A DNA stretch of 64,000 bases from Thunnus maccoyii (GCF_910596095.1 NC_056550.1:8361001-8425000), one strand, 5' to 3'; counted from the stretch's first letter, positions 33,386-47,347 are shown. Program-made: numbers and translations. The notes: generated by a model not told the origin, from the sequence alone.

Positions 33386-36300
33386 ATGTTGCCCTCAGCC
33401 TGCACCCTGGTCAGGTCTGCTGTCAGGCTGCTGCCACGGACGAGCTGGAGTCGAGGTGAGCTCAGTCTGCTCTTGTTACGTTTTCTATCTTATCTAAACG
33501 CTTTATAAATTCAGTTATTCAATCGATAAGTCAGTTACTAATTCCTCATTTAAACAGCCAGCTGTTCTGTCCTGTTGCTCCACCTCAGCTTTCTCACTAA
33601 AAGTTTTTTGAACTCTTTTGAACCAAACAGCATCAAAAGTGCAGACAACAGCAACGACAGAGGAGAAGAAAAACATACATATAGTACAGAGTCAACATGT
33701 TTGGATTATAGGTGTAACATAAAGCCTATTTGTGCATTTCAATGACAGATCAAGTTCATCATATTGCAGACATACATAGGTGTATACTGAAAAGGATCAA
33801 AGTTAAAGAATAAAACATTATCAACAAGTAAAATACATTCACATGTATCCATGTGATCCATCATGTAAAAGATGGAGGTCAGGCAGCCTTCCACTTAATT
33901 AGCATTAATCATCAAGCGATCAGTGAAGCAGATAATATAGCATTAGACTCATATGAAGTAATAGTATGTTCTGTTGAAGATACACCAGATATTGCTATTA
34001 ATGGATTTGGCTCTGTTGTTTTATGTATGAAAACACTTCAAATATTGAGTCTAGAAATTGTTTGAAGAGATGTATGATCGGAGCATAAGGCTTATTGTTG
34101 CTAATTGAATTTTGGGTGAACTGTGCCTTTACCATATCTTTGATGTGGTCTGTAATAGAGCCCCACTGATACTGGACTTTTTAGGCTGACATCAATCCTT
34201 GAGTTCAGCTGTATGACAAACATTTTAGAAAGGATCCCCCACACTTATTATACTTATTATTAAAGAACTGTGACAAAGATATGAACTGAGCGGGACATTT
34301 ACTGTTGAAAAATAAATTTGTCAGTGCTTTCTGCTGGACAAACTATGTAATGGTGACATTATTTCTAAATTACATCAAACATATATTTGACGTTTCTGTA
34401 CTGCAGTTTCTTGTCATTTATCGCCCCACATAGACTGTACGTCTGCTGTAGATCAAACAGAATTAATGGTAAAAGCTGGGCAATATATCAATATTATATC
34501 GATATATGAGATATTTTGGATGTCATAATATTGTGATATGGCAAAAGTTGTCTTTTCCTGGTTTTAAAGGCTGCATTACAGTAAAGTCATTTTCTGAACT
34601 TACCAGACTGTTTTAGCTGCTCTATTATTTGCCTTTACCCATTTAGTCATTACATCCACGTTACTGATGATTACTTCCATAAATCTCATTGTAAATATTT
34701 TGTGAAGGCACCAATAGTCATCCCTACAATATTGTTGCAATATCGATATCAAGGTATTTGGTCAAAAATATCATGATATTTGATTTTGTCCATATCGTCC
34801 AGCCCTGGTTAAAGACTCTTTAATGTCCGTGTTGTGTTGCTGTCTGTAGGATGTGTGTGGTGCCCGTGCAGAAACATTTCTGTGAAACCAGGAGGTTTGA
34901 AACCAAAGACCGTTCCTCCTCGGTACCTGGGCCAGCCCAGCCCTTTCACTCACCCACACATCGTCAAACATGGTGAGTATTGTTTACACTGGAGTTACGT
35001 ACTAGTACATTAACACTTTTTAGGGAAACCTGTATACGGCATATGGTCTTTAGTCAGATCAGCAACAGCCTCAATACATAGTTATTTCTTTGGGTAGGAT
35101 TCAAGCACACATAGTACAGGATGAGGATTAGGAATAGACCATATTGTAGGACACAGACAGCTGGACGTACACATTTAAGCAACTACACTGCATGTTACAT
35201 ACTAAATAGTCCTGCACAGTGAAAGTGTGGGTGATGAGCTGTTGTTTTCTGATCTCTGCTCTTCAGGTGAGGTGACCCCAGGCTTGAGCCAGACAGAATA
35301 TGAGCTCCGCAGACACAGACTGGCCTCACTTATCGAGGCCCAGGCGGACAGGCTGGGACCCTCTACCTCCTCTGGCAACCATGTGGTCATTGTTTTGTCC
35401 CATCCAACCCGCTACATGACCAATGACATCCCTTATCCCTTCCACCAGAACCAGGTGTGGATTCAGTTTTATCTTCTTGTGCCTTTGTTGGTTGTTGAAC
35501 ATAACAGGAAACTGAATAATAACAGTTTAAAACACCTTATCTTGAAGCAGCAAGCTTCAGGTATATAGGAGAATTGCGAGTCGTCGTCATTTTGGATACT
35601 GATTATTTGTAATTTTAGCCAGGCTTTAACAATTAACCCAGAGCCAAATGTTCTCCAGGATTTCCTCTACCTCAGTGGCATCTTAGAGCCTGACAGTGCC
35701 TTGGTTCTTTATGGGAAAGGGCGACCAGACCAGGCGATCTTGTTCGTCCCCCGCAGAGACCCAGGGAGAGAGCTGTGGGACGGACCCCGGTCAGGGAAGG
35801 ACGGGGCGGCTGCTTTGACCGGCATAGAGAGAGTTCATAGCACAGAAGAACTGGGTGTTGTGCTCAAGAGCCTTAAAGGTGAGTGGATCCAGGTCCAGCA
35901 GGAACATCTCTTCACACAACTAACCTTGCTGTCCTTGTTGATTTTACCTCTCATGAAAGTTTTCATGTTTCATTGTTTAACAAATTTGAATCAAAGTAGA
36001 TTAAATGTGGCTTTTTTGACACTAATCAACAGCAACAGACCCTTTAATGTCAAAGTGACACAGTAAAATCTCTACAAAGTGATTTAAATAAATTATAAAT
36101 ATTATTTACAAAATATATATTTGGATAAGTATTCACTCTCTTTAAGTGGACACACCCCTTGATCAGAACAGACCTGTAAAACCTCCACCGTGAAGACAAA
36201 GGAACACTGCAAGCATCAAAATGATTGAAAAAGTGCAAGTCAGGGGATGAAAACAAGAACATTTCCAAGTCACTGAACAACACTTGGAGTACAGTTAAAT

Positions 36301-39032
36301 CAAGCATTAAGACATGGAAAGAGTATCGCCCAGCTGTAAATCTGCCTAGAGCAGGCTGTCCTCAAAAACCGAGCGAGTGTGCCAGAAGGAGACTAGTGAG
36401 GGAGGACACCAAGAAACCAATGACAGCACTGAAGCTCCAGAGGCTCAGACTGGGGAGACTGTAGACAACAACTGTTGGCCAGATGCTTTACCAGTTGCAG
36501 CTTTATGGGAGAGTGACAAAGAGAAAGTCACTCTTAGAAAAGCATGCCTCGGCTCGGCTATGGTTTGCTGGAACGCACATGGGAGACAGAAGTCAGCTGG
36601 AAGACAATGACAATTTAATGGTCTGATGAGACCGCAACTGAGCTTTTGCCATGTTTGACGCAAGCAACACTGCACATCATCGTAAACATAACATGCCTAC
36701 TTTGAAGCACGCTGGTGGCAGCATCATGCTGTGGGGACGCTTCTCTGCAGCCGGCCCTGGTAAGCTTGTGAGGGTAGGAAGTAAAATGAACACAGCAAAA
36801 TACAGAGAAATTTTGATGCAGTCGACTAGAAACCTGCCACAGAAGATCTGTTGAAAATCAAGAAAACGTGTCCAAGCATGAAGCTAAAAGCTGCAGAGGA
36901 ACAACATTAATGTTCCGCAGCGACCGAGTCAGAGTTTGGATCCAAATGAGAAGAATGGAGAAACATTGCAGTGTCCAGATGTGTCTGCATCTGATTTTTT
37001 TTCTCATTGAACAAGTTGTTTTATTGCTTCATTTGAACAGCCACAATTAATGAGCATGTTTTAGTGCTCTATAGGTTTTACTAATTGCACAAGAACAACG
37101 TTGACCATAATTATTAAGCTCTAGTTAACAAAGCAGTGGCACTTGATGGACACAGCTTTCGCTTTTCACCCTGAGTCAGTCAATACTTTATTGTTGGACC
37201 ATCATCTTTAATCTTTCAGGTGGAGGCTTGATGAAATCCACTAACTAATGCATTGTGTGTTTAATAGGCAACATCAGTAAATAGTCAGTTACTTAAACTG
37301 ATGTAGAGGTGAGAGGTCATGGACTGACTTTTTCATTTAGGGGTTGAACTGTTCTTAAAAAAAAAAGACAGGAGCACAAGCTAGCTAGAAGTAGCTTAAC
37401 TTAATTGTTTCTCTTCAGCATTTTCTCTCTACTCCCATCCTCTGTCAGGCACTCTGCTGTGGTACGACAGTTCTCAGCCGTCCCATCCTCGGCTCCACCA
37501 GGTGCACGTGGGTCCCATGCTGGAAGCGGGGCCGGTGCCGCGCTCTCTCAGATCCCTCATACACTCTCTCAGGGCCATCAAGAGCTCAGCAGAGGTGGCA
37601 CTCATGCAAGAAGCAGGTCGCATCACAGCACAGGTTGGTGTTTAAATTACTTATTGAGTCAATGTCATAATAGTGTAGAATTAGTAATAAATGCCTGCAA
37701 GAAATGCAAGAATTTTCATTTGCTGGTATTGTTATTTAACAGCGACTCTATAATAGTTCATTGTGCCCTCCGTTCCAACAAAACTGCCTTTTCTCTCAGT
37801 TACTGATATCTCATCGGTTTACACCCTGAAAAAAATCCCCTCAATCTCCTCTTCAACATTCATATAATAAGAAAAATGCGTCTAATAGTTATGAAAGCAA
37901 AATGCTCAATAAATCCTTTGTCAAGCCATCAATACTATTATTTCCAAATGCTTGACGAAATTGCCCAGAAATCAGAATTTTAACGACATTCTGTTCTGAT
38001 TTTTGAATGTGATTATCTTTCAAATTATTCTCATTGCATATGTTTTTGTTTATAGAAAACTGAAACAATCCTCGTGAAAATCGGTGCAGTCTGTGTTGTT
38101 TTCAACCTACGCTACAGTGTACATTGCTGTTTGCCACAATGTTGTTTTTTTCCATGCTGCCACTGTGGGGTGCCAAAGTCAGAATGTTCATAATTTACAC
38201 ATACGGGCTTTAATTTAACACCTGGTTCACTTTTCAAGGGAGATTATCCACTAAACCACTTCTCAGTTTTGTCACAGGGATGCATTTTAAAATACATGTA
38301 TGTTGTACTCGTTCCAACTCAACTCTTTGTCTTTCAGGCTTTTAGGAGGACGATGGCTCTGTCTCATGGAGATGTGGATGAAGCTGTGCTCTTTGCTAAG
38401 GTAGCTGAAAATCTCCGTATGGGTCTTCATTGCCTCTCTATCTATCTATCATGTGTGGCCTGCTATGATCTTTGTGTCTTGTATTGATCTTTAATTGATC
38501 TTTAATGTGATTACTGCAAAGTAAAGAGGAAACTATTATTACTCCTCATTAAGACTGGACTCAACTGTCAGATTGATCGATTGAATTTATTTGATATTTT
38601 CAACATTCAACATTACACACAGTATTGACAACTGCTGATTAAGATGAATTCATCGAGGAACACACAGGAAATCATTTCCTCTGTGGTCCTCAAGCAGTAC
38701 CTTGTACACAAGAAACCAGGTTACTCAGAGAAAATAGGGTTATGATGGAAATGAGTCAGGTTTCTCTGCTACCCTCGACAAGTCAAACAGTTAAATGTTC
38801 AGCAGTGAAAAACTGTTTATTTAGACTTTGTCAGTTTCAGTGTATGTTGGACTTTAGATGGAATTAGACTTTGAATACGAGGATGTATCACTGCTTGTAA
38901 TGATATTTCCTTTCTTCCATCTGAGATACTTTCCCAGTCTGATGTCTCTGATGAATTTTGGATGAAGACAGTTTGGTTTCTGGCTGTCTGAACTCTGCAG
39001 GATTTAGCTTAAAGTACAGTTAATGCTGTATT

Positions 39033-39080
<48 letters not shown>

Positions 39081-42000
39081 GTCTACTACTGTATATGACA
39101 TAAATCATAGCAAACATGAAGCCTACAGTTATTTCTCAAGTAGAAAGGCCTTTTTTGACAGAAACTCTTCTTCCAGTTTGATTTTGAGAATCGACTCCAT
39201 GGTGCCAACTTCCTAGCCTATCCACCTGTGGTTGCTGGAGGGAATCGAGCCAATACTCTGCACTACATAAACAACAACCAGATTATCAAGGTAATGAAGG
39301 TGTTGAATGCGATGAAGGATCTGACCTCTCGTATAAGGTGCAATGAACACACACATTAACCATCCTGAGAATGAGAAGTGGTTCATATGTGTATAAAGTA
39401 ATGATTCAGTAGCATAAATGACTCTTACACTCGTCTCCCTCTTTCTCTCCTCCACCAGGATGGTGAAATGGTGCTGCTTGATGGCGGTTGTGAATACTTT
39501 GGTTATGTCAGTGATGTCACTCGAACATGGCCAGTGAATGGGAAGTAAGTTTGACAAAATAATCATAAATTGTACCAGTCAAAGAAAAGCAAAAGTTGAT
39601 AAAGAATATCTGAGCAGCGTAGCTCTGTAGAGCCACCAGAGGAGTGTTTCGTGAAGGTGGTTTGGAAAAGCAGGACTCATTGTGAAAGTCCTGTCTTGAA
39701 TGAGCCTAACACACTGAAACAGGAATAAGCTGTTTCATAAAGCCAACTCAAAACTAATATAAGACAACCCTCGTGTAAGAACTGCTCTTCAACAGCAAGC
39801 ACAAATCAACTCACTGTGAAGAAAACTGACATATGAAGACAAGATTGTGAAGCACATATTCAACATATAATATGGAAAATAAAACAATGAAACAAAATCA
39901 CAGCAATTGACAAAGCAAAAGAGAGCTTTTTGGCAGCATGTTTATAGAGCAGCAGCAGTGGGGTCAGGCTTTGACAAAGGAAAGATCAACACAGCCCACT
40001 GAACTCCTCAGTTAGCTCAGTTTGTTGCTTGGCTTGTTATTATGTCATTGTGGGTTTAAGAACAATGTGAGTATTGTGAATTTTCATCAAGAGATGAAAA
40101 TTAATGTACAAGATGTATTAAGATTGTTTATTTACAGCTTGTTGTTCAGGTAAACTCACGTGACAAACATTGCTTCCATTGAAATTGAGACTAAGAATAG
40201 CAATACTTTTTGTAACAACAATACTGATTCAATGTACTTAATATCCTAACATCTTCTAATTATGTCAAGCAGACTGTTAATTGCTCAGAACAGTAAAGAG
40301 GACAAATCACAAGGTGAAAAAGGAAAACTATCAGTTACCCCTGCGATGGGGCATGCTAATTCCCCGTAGAACTGTTAATAGAGCCTGGCTTTCTGTTATG
40401 AAAGATGCTTCGAACTTCAGATGTCAGATACAATGTCACTTCAGATATTACATGACAAACAGTGTTGGATAATAATCTTAAGGATACTTGTTGAATATTA
40501 AGATCACCGGTCAATACTGTCCATAAAGGTTGTAACTGGATGCCATACTTACAAATGACATTGGCTTTTGTTTAAATAATATCTCAACTCTTCCAAGTGT
40601 AATACATTGCTCAGTTCCCTGAGCCACGTTTTAAAGGTGGGCACAGGTTCCTCTTTCCAATTCTGAAGTATAGTCTTTTAATGCTAATACCAAACATAAT
40701 TAAACTGCCTGTGACTGGCGTTTATCGGCCTTATTCGATGTGGCACCCAGAATGTCTATCAATGGATCAGCTTTTTTCTTAAAACTTTAATTCTCTTTAG
40801 TTTGATTGTGCTACTGTCACTTTTTGTATTTTTTAATAGACACATTTCTGAGTGTATTTAAGAGAGATGGTGAAAATACTACTTACAATGAAGCTATAGC
40901 TACTAGTCAAAGTCATTTATTAGCTTTATTTTGACTATAGCGCATTCAAAAGCACATATTGACTGGAATACTATGCAAATACCTATGAATGAAAAAGATA
41001 TTAGATCAGAGTTTAAAGTGGCTCTAATTCATATTTTTATATTAACATTTGATGAAATCCCTATGTGTATGTGTGTATTAACCTTACATTATCACACAGC
41101 TCTGCTCTCCCTTAGCTCTCTGGAGCTTTATAGTATTTTTACCTAATTGTTTTGGCTTCCTGACCTGCAGCCTGTAGTTTTCACACATGCATACTACAGT
41201 GGAGCATTTAGCAGCGAAAGAGACGGATATTTTCTTTAGGAGTAGGTGAAGAACAAAAAAGGAAAGTGAATATTGACCAACAATCAGTTATTGCAGGTTT
41301 AAGTCCAGTTTGTTGGCTCTGATGGTTGTTTTTTGGTTACAATTTACTCATTTGGAAATTTTCCCATTCAAGTAACTTTCTGTTGACAGAGTAGATGTTT
41401 AACAAAAGGTCACTTTGTGTGTTTGATGCATCACTACAGACTATGTCACCCTAACCCAGCTGTTGATTATATATACATGACTTTTCATGCTATTTTGAAA
41501 ATCTGCAGAGGCTCAAAACAAGTTTAGTTTTCGTGTTATAGTCAGTGGTGAATTGAGTATCAAAGTTGTGGCTGAGGCTGGAGTTTATTACACCCACCCA
41601 TCAACACTACACTACATAAAGTTCACTTTTATTTTTATTTTTTCATAGTAAATAAACTGAAATCCATTTTTTTCTCATTAATTTTCACCATTTGTTTCAA
41701 CTTTATACATGATTTGTTTTGAAATCTTCTGGGTCTTTTAGATTTTAGGGCCTTTTAAATTTAATGAAATTGTTGTATGACTCTTCTTTTTGATAGATCT
41801 CTTAATTGATTTTTCCATGACAAAGGCAAGAATACAATAAATGTAATCAACACCGGAAATTGCTCCCCTCATCCCTCCCACCACCAGGCTCCTTGATGCA
41901 AACACATCTTAACTGTCTACTGCTCCCACCTCCTTCCTGCCAGGTTCAGCCCTGCCCAGGTTGAGCTGTACGAGGCCGTCCTGGAGGTCCAGCGCTCCTG

Positions 42001-43392
42001 TTTGTCTCTGTGTTCCCCGGGCGTCAGTCTGGATCACATCTACAGCACAATGCTGGCTCTACTGGGACGACAGCTCAGGCAGCTAGGTATCATCAAGGCC
42101 AGTACCAGTGATGCTGATGCTTTAAAGGTAATAATAATCCGAGAAATTGCGCATTTGAAACTGGCTGGTCGGTCATTTCTGTCTTTTACAAATGTGAAAG
42201 CTAATAAACAGTTCTTAGCTTTTGGAACAGAAAGTTTTTGTTGTTTGAGATGTACAAACCATTAAAGTAGTAGTTTGACATTTTGGGGAAAGTGCTTATT
42301 TGCTTCCTTGGTAAGAGTTGGAAGATTGATACCGCTCTTATCTGTACAGTAAATATGTAGCTAGAGCCAGCAGCTTGTTAGCTTAGCTTTGCATAAACTG
42401 GAAACAAGGGGAAATGGTTAGCCCGGCTCTGTCCAAATACATCTAAAACTTGTTAGTTAACATGTTATATCTTGTTTGTTCACGCTGTACAAAAACAAAG
42501 TGAAAAAACGACAATTTGCTGTTATTTGCCCAATTATTTCTTGGAGTGTCCACTGGTTTCATGGTAACTTGTCCCTGTCAAGCCAGCTGCTGGCTCCAAC
42601 TACATATTGACTGCACATAGAGTGGTATCAATCCTCTCATTTAACTATTGGCAAGAAGGCAAGTAAGCATATTTACCAAAATTTCAAAGTTTCCAGGCCT
42701 TTCTCAGTGTTTAAAAGTGAGCAATGATTCCGTGTCTTAATGAAAATTGAATGTTTTTTATGCATCCAGCTGTTAGAGGTCTTAGATTCAGTTGTGCTTT
42801 TAAGGCAGGTAGATATACAACTGCTTCAGGCCTTAATTTTGTTTATGCTCATGCCAGGCTGCGCGGCGGTACTGTCCACATCATGTTGGTCATTACCTGG
42901 GCATGGACGTCCACGACACACCTGAGCTGTCCCGCTCACAGCCTCTACAGCCAGGAATGGCCATCACCATAGAACCAGGTACAGAAAAATAAGGCTTTTA
43001 AACTTTCTCTTACTCTCTCGATCATTTTTTTCTTCTTAAAGATGTGCAGCTGTGCCAGTACATGAGGAATAGTTTTCTCTTTCTCTTTATCCAATTTGTG
43101 TGGACTTGTATTGGATGGTTTGGTCCACAACTTCCCCTATTGTTAGAGCTCTTTTTTAAAGTCAGTTAATAAATTTTTGCTTTGCTTTCCTGAATTTTTC
43201 CACTTTTCTCCTTCTTTTGTCTCAGGGTTGTACATCGGCGAGGACAATGACCAGGCCCCAGAGCGTTTCCGTGGCCTGGGTGTGAGGATCGAGGATGACG
43301 TGGTGATCCAAGACAAGGGAGGCCCTCTGATTCTGTCGTCTGACGCACCGAAGACCATCGCTGATGTAGAGCAGGCCTGTGCCCAGAGATAG
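33386..43392 (+). CDS. xpnpep3: Mitochondrial Xaa-Pro aminopeptidase 3 (aminopeptidase P)
   Basis: Removes N-terminal residues in front of proline and trims mitochondrial proteins after import (family knowledge). Exons: 33386-33455, 34850-34972, 35267-35454, 35659-35878, 37449-37633, 38338-38400, 39177-39290, 39459-39544, 41944-42127, 42858-42978, 43226-43392; 1521 nt, 506 aa (human 507). The N-terminus ([20 protein letters not shown]) is Arg/Leu/Ser-rich without acids, as in a mitochondrial presequence. The creatinase-like N-domain spans about residues 60-240 and the pita-bread peptidase domain about 245-490. All five metal ligands are visible: D329 ([11 protein letters not shown]), D340 (VSDVTRTW), H423 (HHVGHYLG), E450 (ITIEPG) and E474 (GLGVRIEDD). 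Introns hold several transposons. It is divergent from st13, as in human. Confidence 0.96.
34476..34806. mobile_element. Teleost MITE with TGGGCAATAT / ATATCGTCCAGCCC ends, xpnpep3 intron 1
   Basis: Starts CTGGGCAATATATCAATATTATATCG and ends ATATCGTCCAGCCCTGG, which are inverted repeats of each other. The body includes TTTAAAGGCTGCATTACAGTAAAG. I recall this as a common hAT-like fish MITE. It ends about 40 bp before the exon 2 acceptor at 34849. Confidence 0.75.
35940..37000 (+). mobile_element. Tc1-like DNA transposon, degenerate, in xpnpep3 intron 4
   Basis: The left inverted repeat (TTGAATCAAAGTAGATTAAATG near 35985-36010) matches the shorter element at 45000-45651. The interior translates in broken frames to Tc1 transposase pieces: an N-terminal paired-like region ([19 protein letters not shown], about 36350-36410), then [20 protein letters not shown] (about 36693-36750) and [19 protein letters not shown] (about 36787-36843). 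The central LWG motif with preceding GGSIM is typical. Frameshifts and stops separate the pieces. The last recognisable part is GCAGTGTCCAGATGTG (about 36969); the right inverted repeat is missing. It was probably autonomous once and is now dead. Confidence 0.85.
39037..39076. repeat. CT microsatellite in xpnpep3 intron 6
   Basis: A CT dinucleotide run of about 40 bp, 100 bp before the exon 7 acceptor. Confidence 0.9.
42262..42700. mobile_element. Long-TIR MITE in xpnpep3 intron 9
   Basis: The left arm from TTAA at 42262 (then AGTAGTAGTTTGACATTTTGG, AAGTGCTTATTTGCTTCC, GATTGATACCGCTC, AGTAAATATGTAG, GAGCCAGCAG) is repeated inverted at the right end (reverse complement of 42690 leftwards: AATTTTGGTAAATATGCTTAC, GATTGATACCACTC, CAATATGTAG, GAGCCAGCAG). 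The arms are about 100 bp each. It has no coding capacity. A sister copy lies in st13 at 24395-24862. Confidence 0.75.
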
Positions 43393-44657
43393 GGCAGGAC
43401 GAGACAGACAAGTGACCAAATGAGCCACAGGATCGATGGCAAGCAGTGTACTGTGATTTTTCAACCGTCTCCACGGTGATCACGTCATCAGGCTCAGGGC
43501 CCAGGTACATGAAAGGTGGGAGCACACTGCAAGACTGTGGTTTTAGTCTCAACAAAGCCTCAAAAATTTAGAAATGTGGTAATGTGGAAGATCATAGATT
43601 TTGCAGACGCTTTTCTGCCTAAATGTTCAAAGAAACACAGTGGTTTCATGTTTTGTTGGCAAGTGTTCTCCCACACTGCTGTCTTCAACACTAAAGTTAG
43701 CCGTTGTCACGAAACAGGAGCGCACAAAGTCTTGTCAATACGTAACTGAACAAGACGCTGCACTCATTACACTGATCAATCTTTCAATCTGCATAAGACC
43801 ATAAGTTCCAAAACAGAAAACCAAATAAGTAAACATGGTGTTGTTGTCACTCTAAGAATGATGAAGAGCTCATCTACAGTAAAGGTGGATATAGTTGTGT
43901 TAAGGTCTACGTAGTGGTGTACTACACTGTTCAGCAGCAATGCCACATGGAGACTGGTCCTCATCACACGCAATCCACTTATCATTGTGATGGTGCTATC
44001 AACAGGTAAAATATGACGTTGAACCATAAACCAAAACCTAGAAACATCTGTTAACCCTTTTCATTAAGAATATATCCAACTAAAGACCCAGTATTAAGAT
44101 CTAACAACCATGTCAGCATTTTTCGTGACAGACTGATGAACCAAATGCATAAAAATATCAGCTTATATAAATCAGTTTGCTCCACACCATGTTCTTCAGT
44201 ATTAACACCATCATTGCACACCAGGATATAACTATGTTTATTGTCTCACTCATATAACTTCTAAAGCCTACATACACACGCTTCATTTGTCTCTTACACA
44301 CAAAAATACACAGTTGCCATCATTCAACTCATGCTACAGTACACAGGCTCTAAACATCACTCACTATACTGTATGAATGATCAGGAAGGACCAGGGCATG
44401 TCAAATCAGCAGACCACCATGTTTATGCACACAAGTAATGAATAAAGAGGACTCTGTCCAAAAGAGATGCTCCTGATAAATCTGGAATGATAACGATTAC
44501 ACCAATGCACTGAAATCGTTTCAAAAGTATACATTGATAAGAGATTATGTGTGTGTTTTGTTTTTTGTGTGTGTGTGTGATTGTGTGTGTTCTCTTTTAA
44601 AGAAAATTGTGTATATGTATTAAAAAGATCTCTATTTCTTCTTTCGTAACTAATAAA
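43393..44657 (+). other. xpnpep3: xpnpep3 3' untranslated region
   Basis: No ORF of note. AATAAA at 44441-44446 and 44652-44657 are candidate polyadenylation signals, with a GT run between them (about 44546-44590). From there to 45000 I see nothing recognisable. Confidence 0.4.
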
Positions 44658-44999
44658 TTATTTTGGTTTGATGCATCTTACTGATGATTGACGACATGGT
44701 GTGAAAAATGATGATGATGATAATAGTGGCTGCATTGAACTGAGATTTGGGCAGGATAGAAAGTTGACCTCAATATTAGGGGATCGAGATGGACCAAGAC
44801 AACCTGTCACTTATCTTCACTTACTGTGTGATTAACAGTGTCATTCTGTATTTGGTTGCTGAGTTCTTGAAAATGCATTTTCATGGTACTCTGAGCGCCA
44901 CACTTATACACAGTATAGTGATACTCAGTATCTTCACACCTCAGAAAATCACATCAAAACTATGTGGATAGATGGAAATCATTTTGGGAAAGCAGGAAA

Positions 45000-45651
45000 A
45001 TATATAAAAGTAGTAATGCCCCATGGTTGTTTTTGTGTTTTATTGTTTTACAACATTGAATCAAAGTAGATTTAATGTAGCTTTTTTGACATAGATCAAC
45101 AGAGAAAGAGTAAACATCTCTGCAATATGATCTCTTTCATTTCAAATATAAAATACAAGATACAGCAGACTTTGATTTGTCAAAGCAGGAAAAGCACAGG
45201 TGAAATAAATAACATTTACGATGGTGAGCCAGTTCCAGGCTCTGATATTAGAGCCATTGCTACTGTTATTGTTTACACCTGTGCTTTTACAAGTCCAAAT
45301 GTATGCCATGAAAAGAGTTTGTTGATTATAGAAGTGAAATGGAGATCAACTGTGTGTAGTCAAGGGGGTTCAGTTGATTACAGTATAAATACACCTGTAT
45401 CAACTTCTGTTGATTCAGCATCAAGTGAAAACCTCCACCATGAGGACACAGGAAGACTCCAAACAACACGAGAAAAGTCTGGATTGATACATGAACATTT
45501 CTAAGTGATCTGTTTTTACTTTAAGATTAAAAGAGCTTTTTCTGTTTATCAGTGTCAGAAAAGCCACATTAAATCTCCTTTGATTCAATGTTGTAGAACA
45601 TTAAAACATGAAAACTTCCAAGGGGCGTAAATACCGTGTGTAAGCACTGTA
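45000..45651. mobile_element. Non-autonomous Tc1-like element (deletion derivative)
   Basis: Inverted terminal arms of about 100 bp: left ACAACATTGAATCAAAGTAG then ATTTAATGTAGCTTTTTTGAC; right, read in reverse complement, ACAACATTGAATCAAAGGAG then ATTTAATGTGGCTTTTCTGAC. The right end CACTG is followed by the TA target dinucleotide at 45650-45651. The interior keeps the Tc1 leader phrases ATTACAGTATAAATACACCTGTA and CTCCACCATGAGGACAC, the latter also in the element at 35940-37000, but no transposase. The left end is diverged, so its edge is approximate. Confidence 0.82.
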
Positions 45652-46038
45652 TGTGTCTGTGTGAACTGTACGTAAAAGTCTGAAGTCAAAGTGGATATAT
45701 TTGAAGATACGGGGGCTGATTTTTGTATGTAACATTATACTTGAAATGATCTTATAGAAAAAAAACATTTTATTCTTGGTTACTTTGGCATTTTCTCAAA
45801 ACACTATGTGCTTTTCTTGTTACGTTCACATACAATCTAAATGTTTAAGTAAGTTTTAAAGTAAATTGTAAATAAGTAAATTGAAGAATTTACCCACTTA
45901 GGCATTGAGTTACACTTGGTGACCAAAATGGCTTACTAAATAACTAATTTATTCACTTTTGACACAAGTTAAATGTTTTCAGTGAGTGACGGCCATTTGC
46001 AAAATGAAGGAAGTGTTGTGCAGCACAGATGTGATGAT

Positions 46039-46608
46039 CAGTGGTGGGATGTAACTAAGCACATTTACTCATATACTGTCTTTAAGTACTGGAGTATATT
46101 TCATGCCACTTCATACTTCTTCTCCACTACAATTCAGAATTTCACATTGTATTTTTTACTCCACATTTATTTGGCAGCTATAGTTTGAGATTAAAATGTG
46201 CATATAAACATATAATAATCTAATCCAACACATTGTTTCATGTCACAACAGAGGTTTCCAACCTTTTTGGCAGTGTCTACTTGTTTCCTTTCACTGGTTT
46301 TAGATGGCTATGAGTTTGTTTGCAATTCTACCAAAGACGTCTCAGGTTTCATTTAAATAACTGATTGAAGTTCAAAGAGGTCAAATTATCCAATATTTCA
46401 CACAAAAAGCAAAGAATAGAGAAAAGTCATGTATATTCTGCAGAACTAGTACTTTTACTTTTGATACTTTAAGTACATGTTGCTCATAATACTGTACTGT
46501 TACTTAAGGAAGAGTTTGAATGCAGGACTTTTTCTTGTAATGGAGTATTTTTCAATTGTTGTATAGGTACTTTTACTTAAGTAAAGGATTTGAGTAGTTC
46601 CACCACTG
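46039..46608 (+). mobile_element. Full-length CAGTGGTGG-end DNA transposon (reference copy in this window)
   Basis: It begins CAGTGGTGGGATGTAACTAAG at 46039 and ends AGTTCCACCACTG at 46608. The termini are inverted repeats with CAGTGGTGG ends. The interior has the family phrases TACTCCACATTTATTTGGCAGC, GGTTTCCAACCTTTTTGGC and ACTTTTACTTAAGTAAAGGATTTGAG. About 570 bp, with no coding capacity. A partial copy follows at about 46640-46760, and an inverted one at about 47348-47580. Confidence 0.75.
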
Positions 46609-46810
46609 ATAATAGGCTAAACTATAAAACTCTCAGGGGCTTTTTTTCTGCATTGAGTACTTTACTTTTGATACTTTAAAGTACATTTAGCTGAAAACAC
46701 ACTTTTACTTAAGCAACATTATCAATGCAGGACTTTTGCTTGTACTGGACTATTTGATGATTGGGATATTAAGTTTTGGGAATTGTAACGGTTTTATTTG
46801 CATCCCTTCC

Positions 46811-47347
46811 TTAAAGATCCCCTCCACATACAAAAAATACTCTGCTTGGAACAATAATGTGTGTCTGATATGTTTTTCCCCAGAAAAAAAGTGTAATTAC
46901 CAAGTTAAACTCCTTAAATTGGCATCTACTCCTTCTCCTTCATTAGACTCCTTCATTTCCAAAATTCCAGAATTTATAAATATGCAAATATATTTTATTT
47001 CAGAAAGTTTAACTGCTGGAGACAAGATGTCTCCTATTTCACTGTAAAGTTCATTCTCAGTGTTTGTACACTGGAGGCTTCAAGTTTTCACATCACACTT
47101 GTGTAAGTTGAATGTTGGACCAGGATTGGCTCCAAACTAGTGGTGATGTCACAAATCATGATCGTAGGCCCGCCCATTAAAATCAGATTTTCAATGAGCT
47201 CAGAGAAACTTTACACTTTCAGCAGATTAATGTGAAAACAACCTTCTAGCGTTAAACTCTGCACATACATCATTCTGCACAGTGAAGATCAAACATCTGA
47301 CTGAAGGAACAAGAAGAAAAACATTTCTGAGAGGTGGGGGACTTTAA
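46811..47347 (-). mobile_element. TTAA-flanked MITE, copy 4 (most complete ends)
   Basis: TTAA at 46811-46814 and 47344-47347 brackets about 529 bp. The ends are inverted repeats: AGATCCCCTCCAC on the left and, in reverse complement from the right, AGTCCCCCACCTC. Reverse orientation relative to copies 1 and 2. On its right TTAA is followed by GTAAAGG, the same target context as copy 1. Confidence 0.85.
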
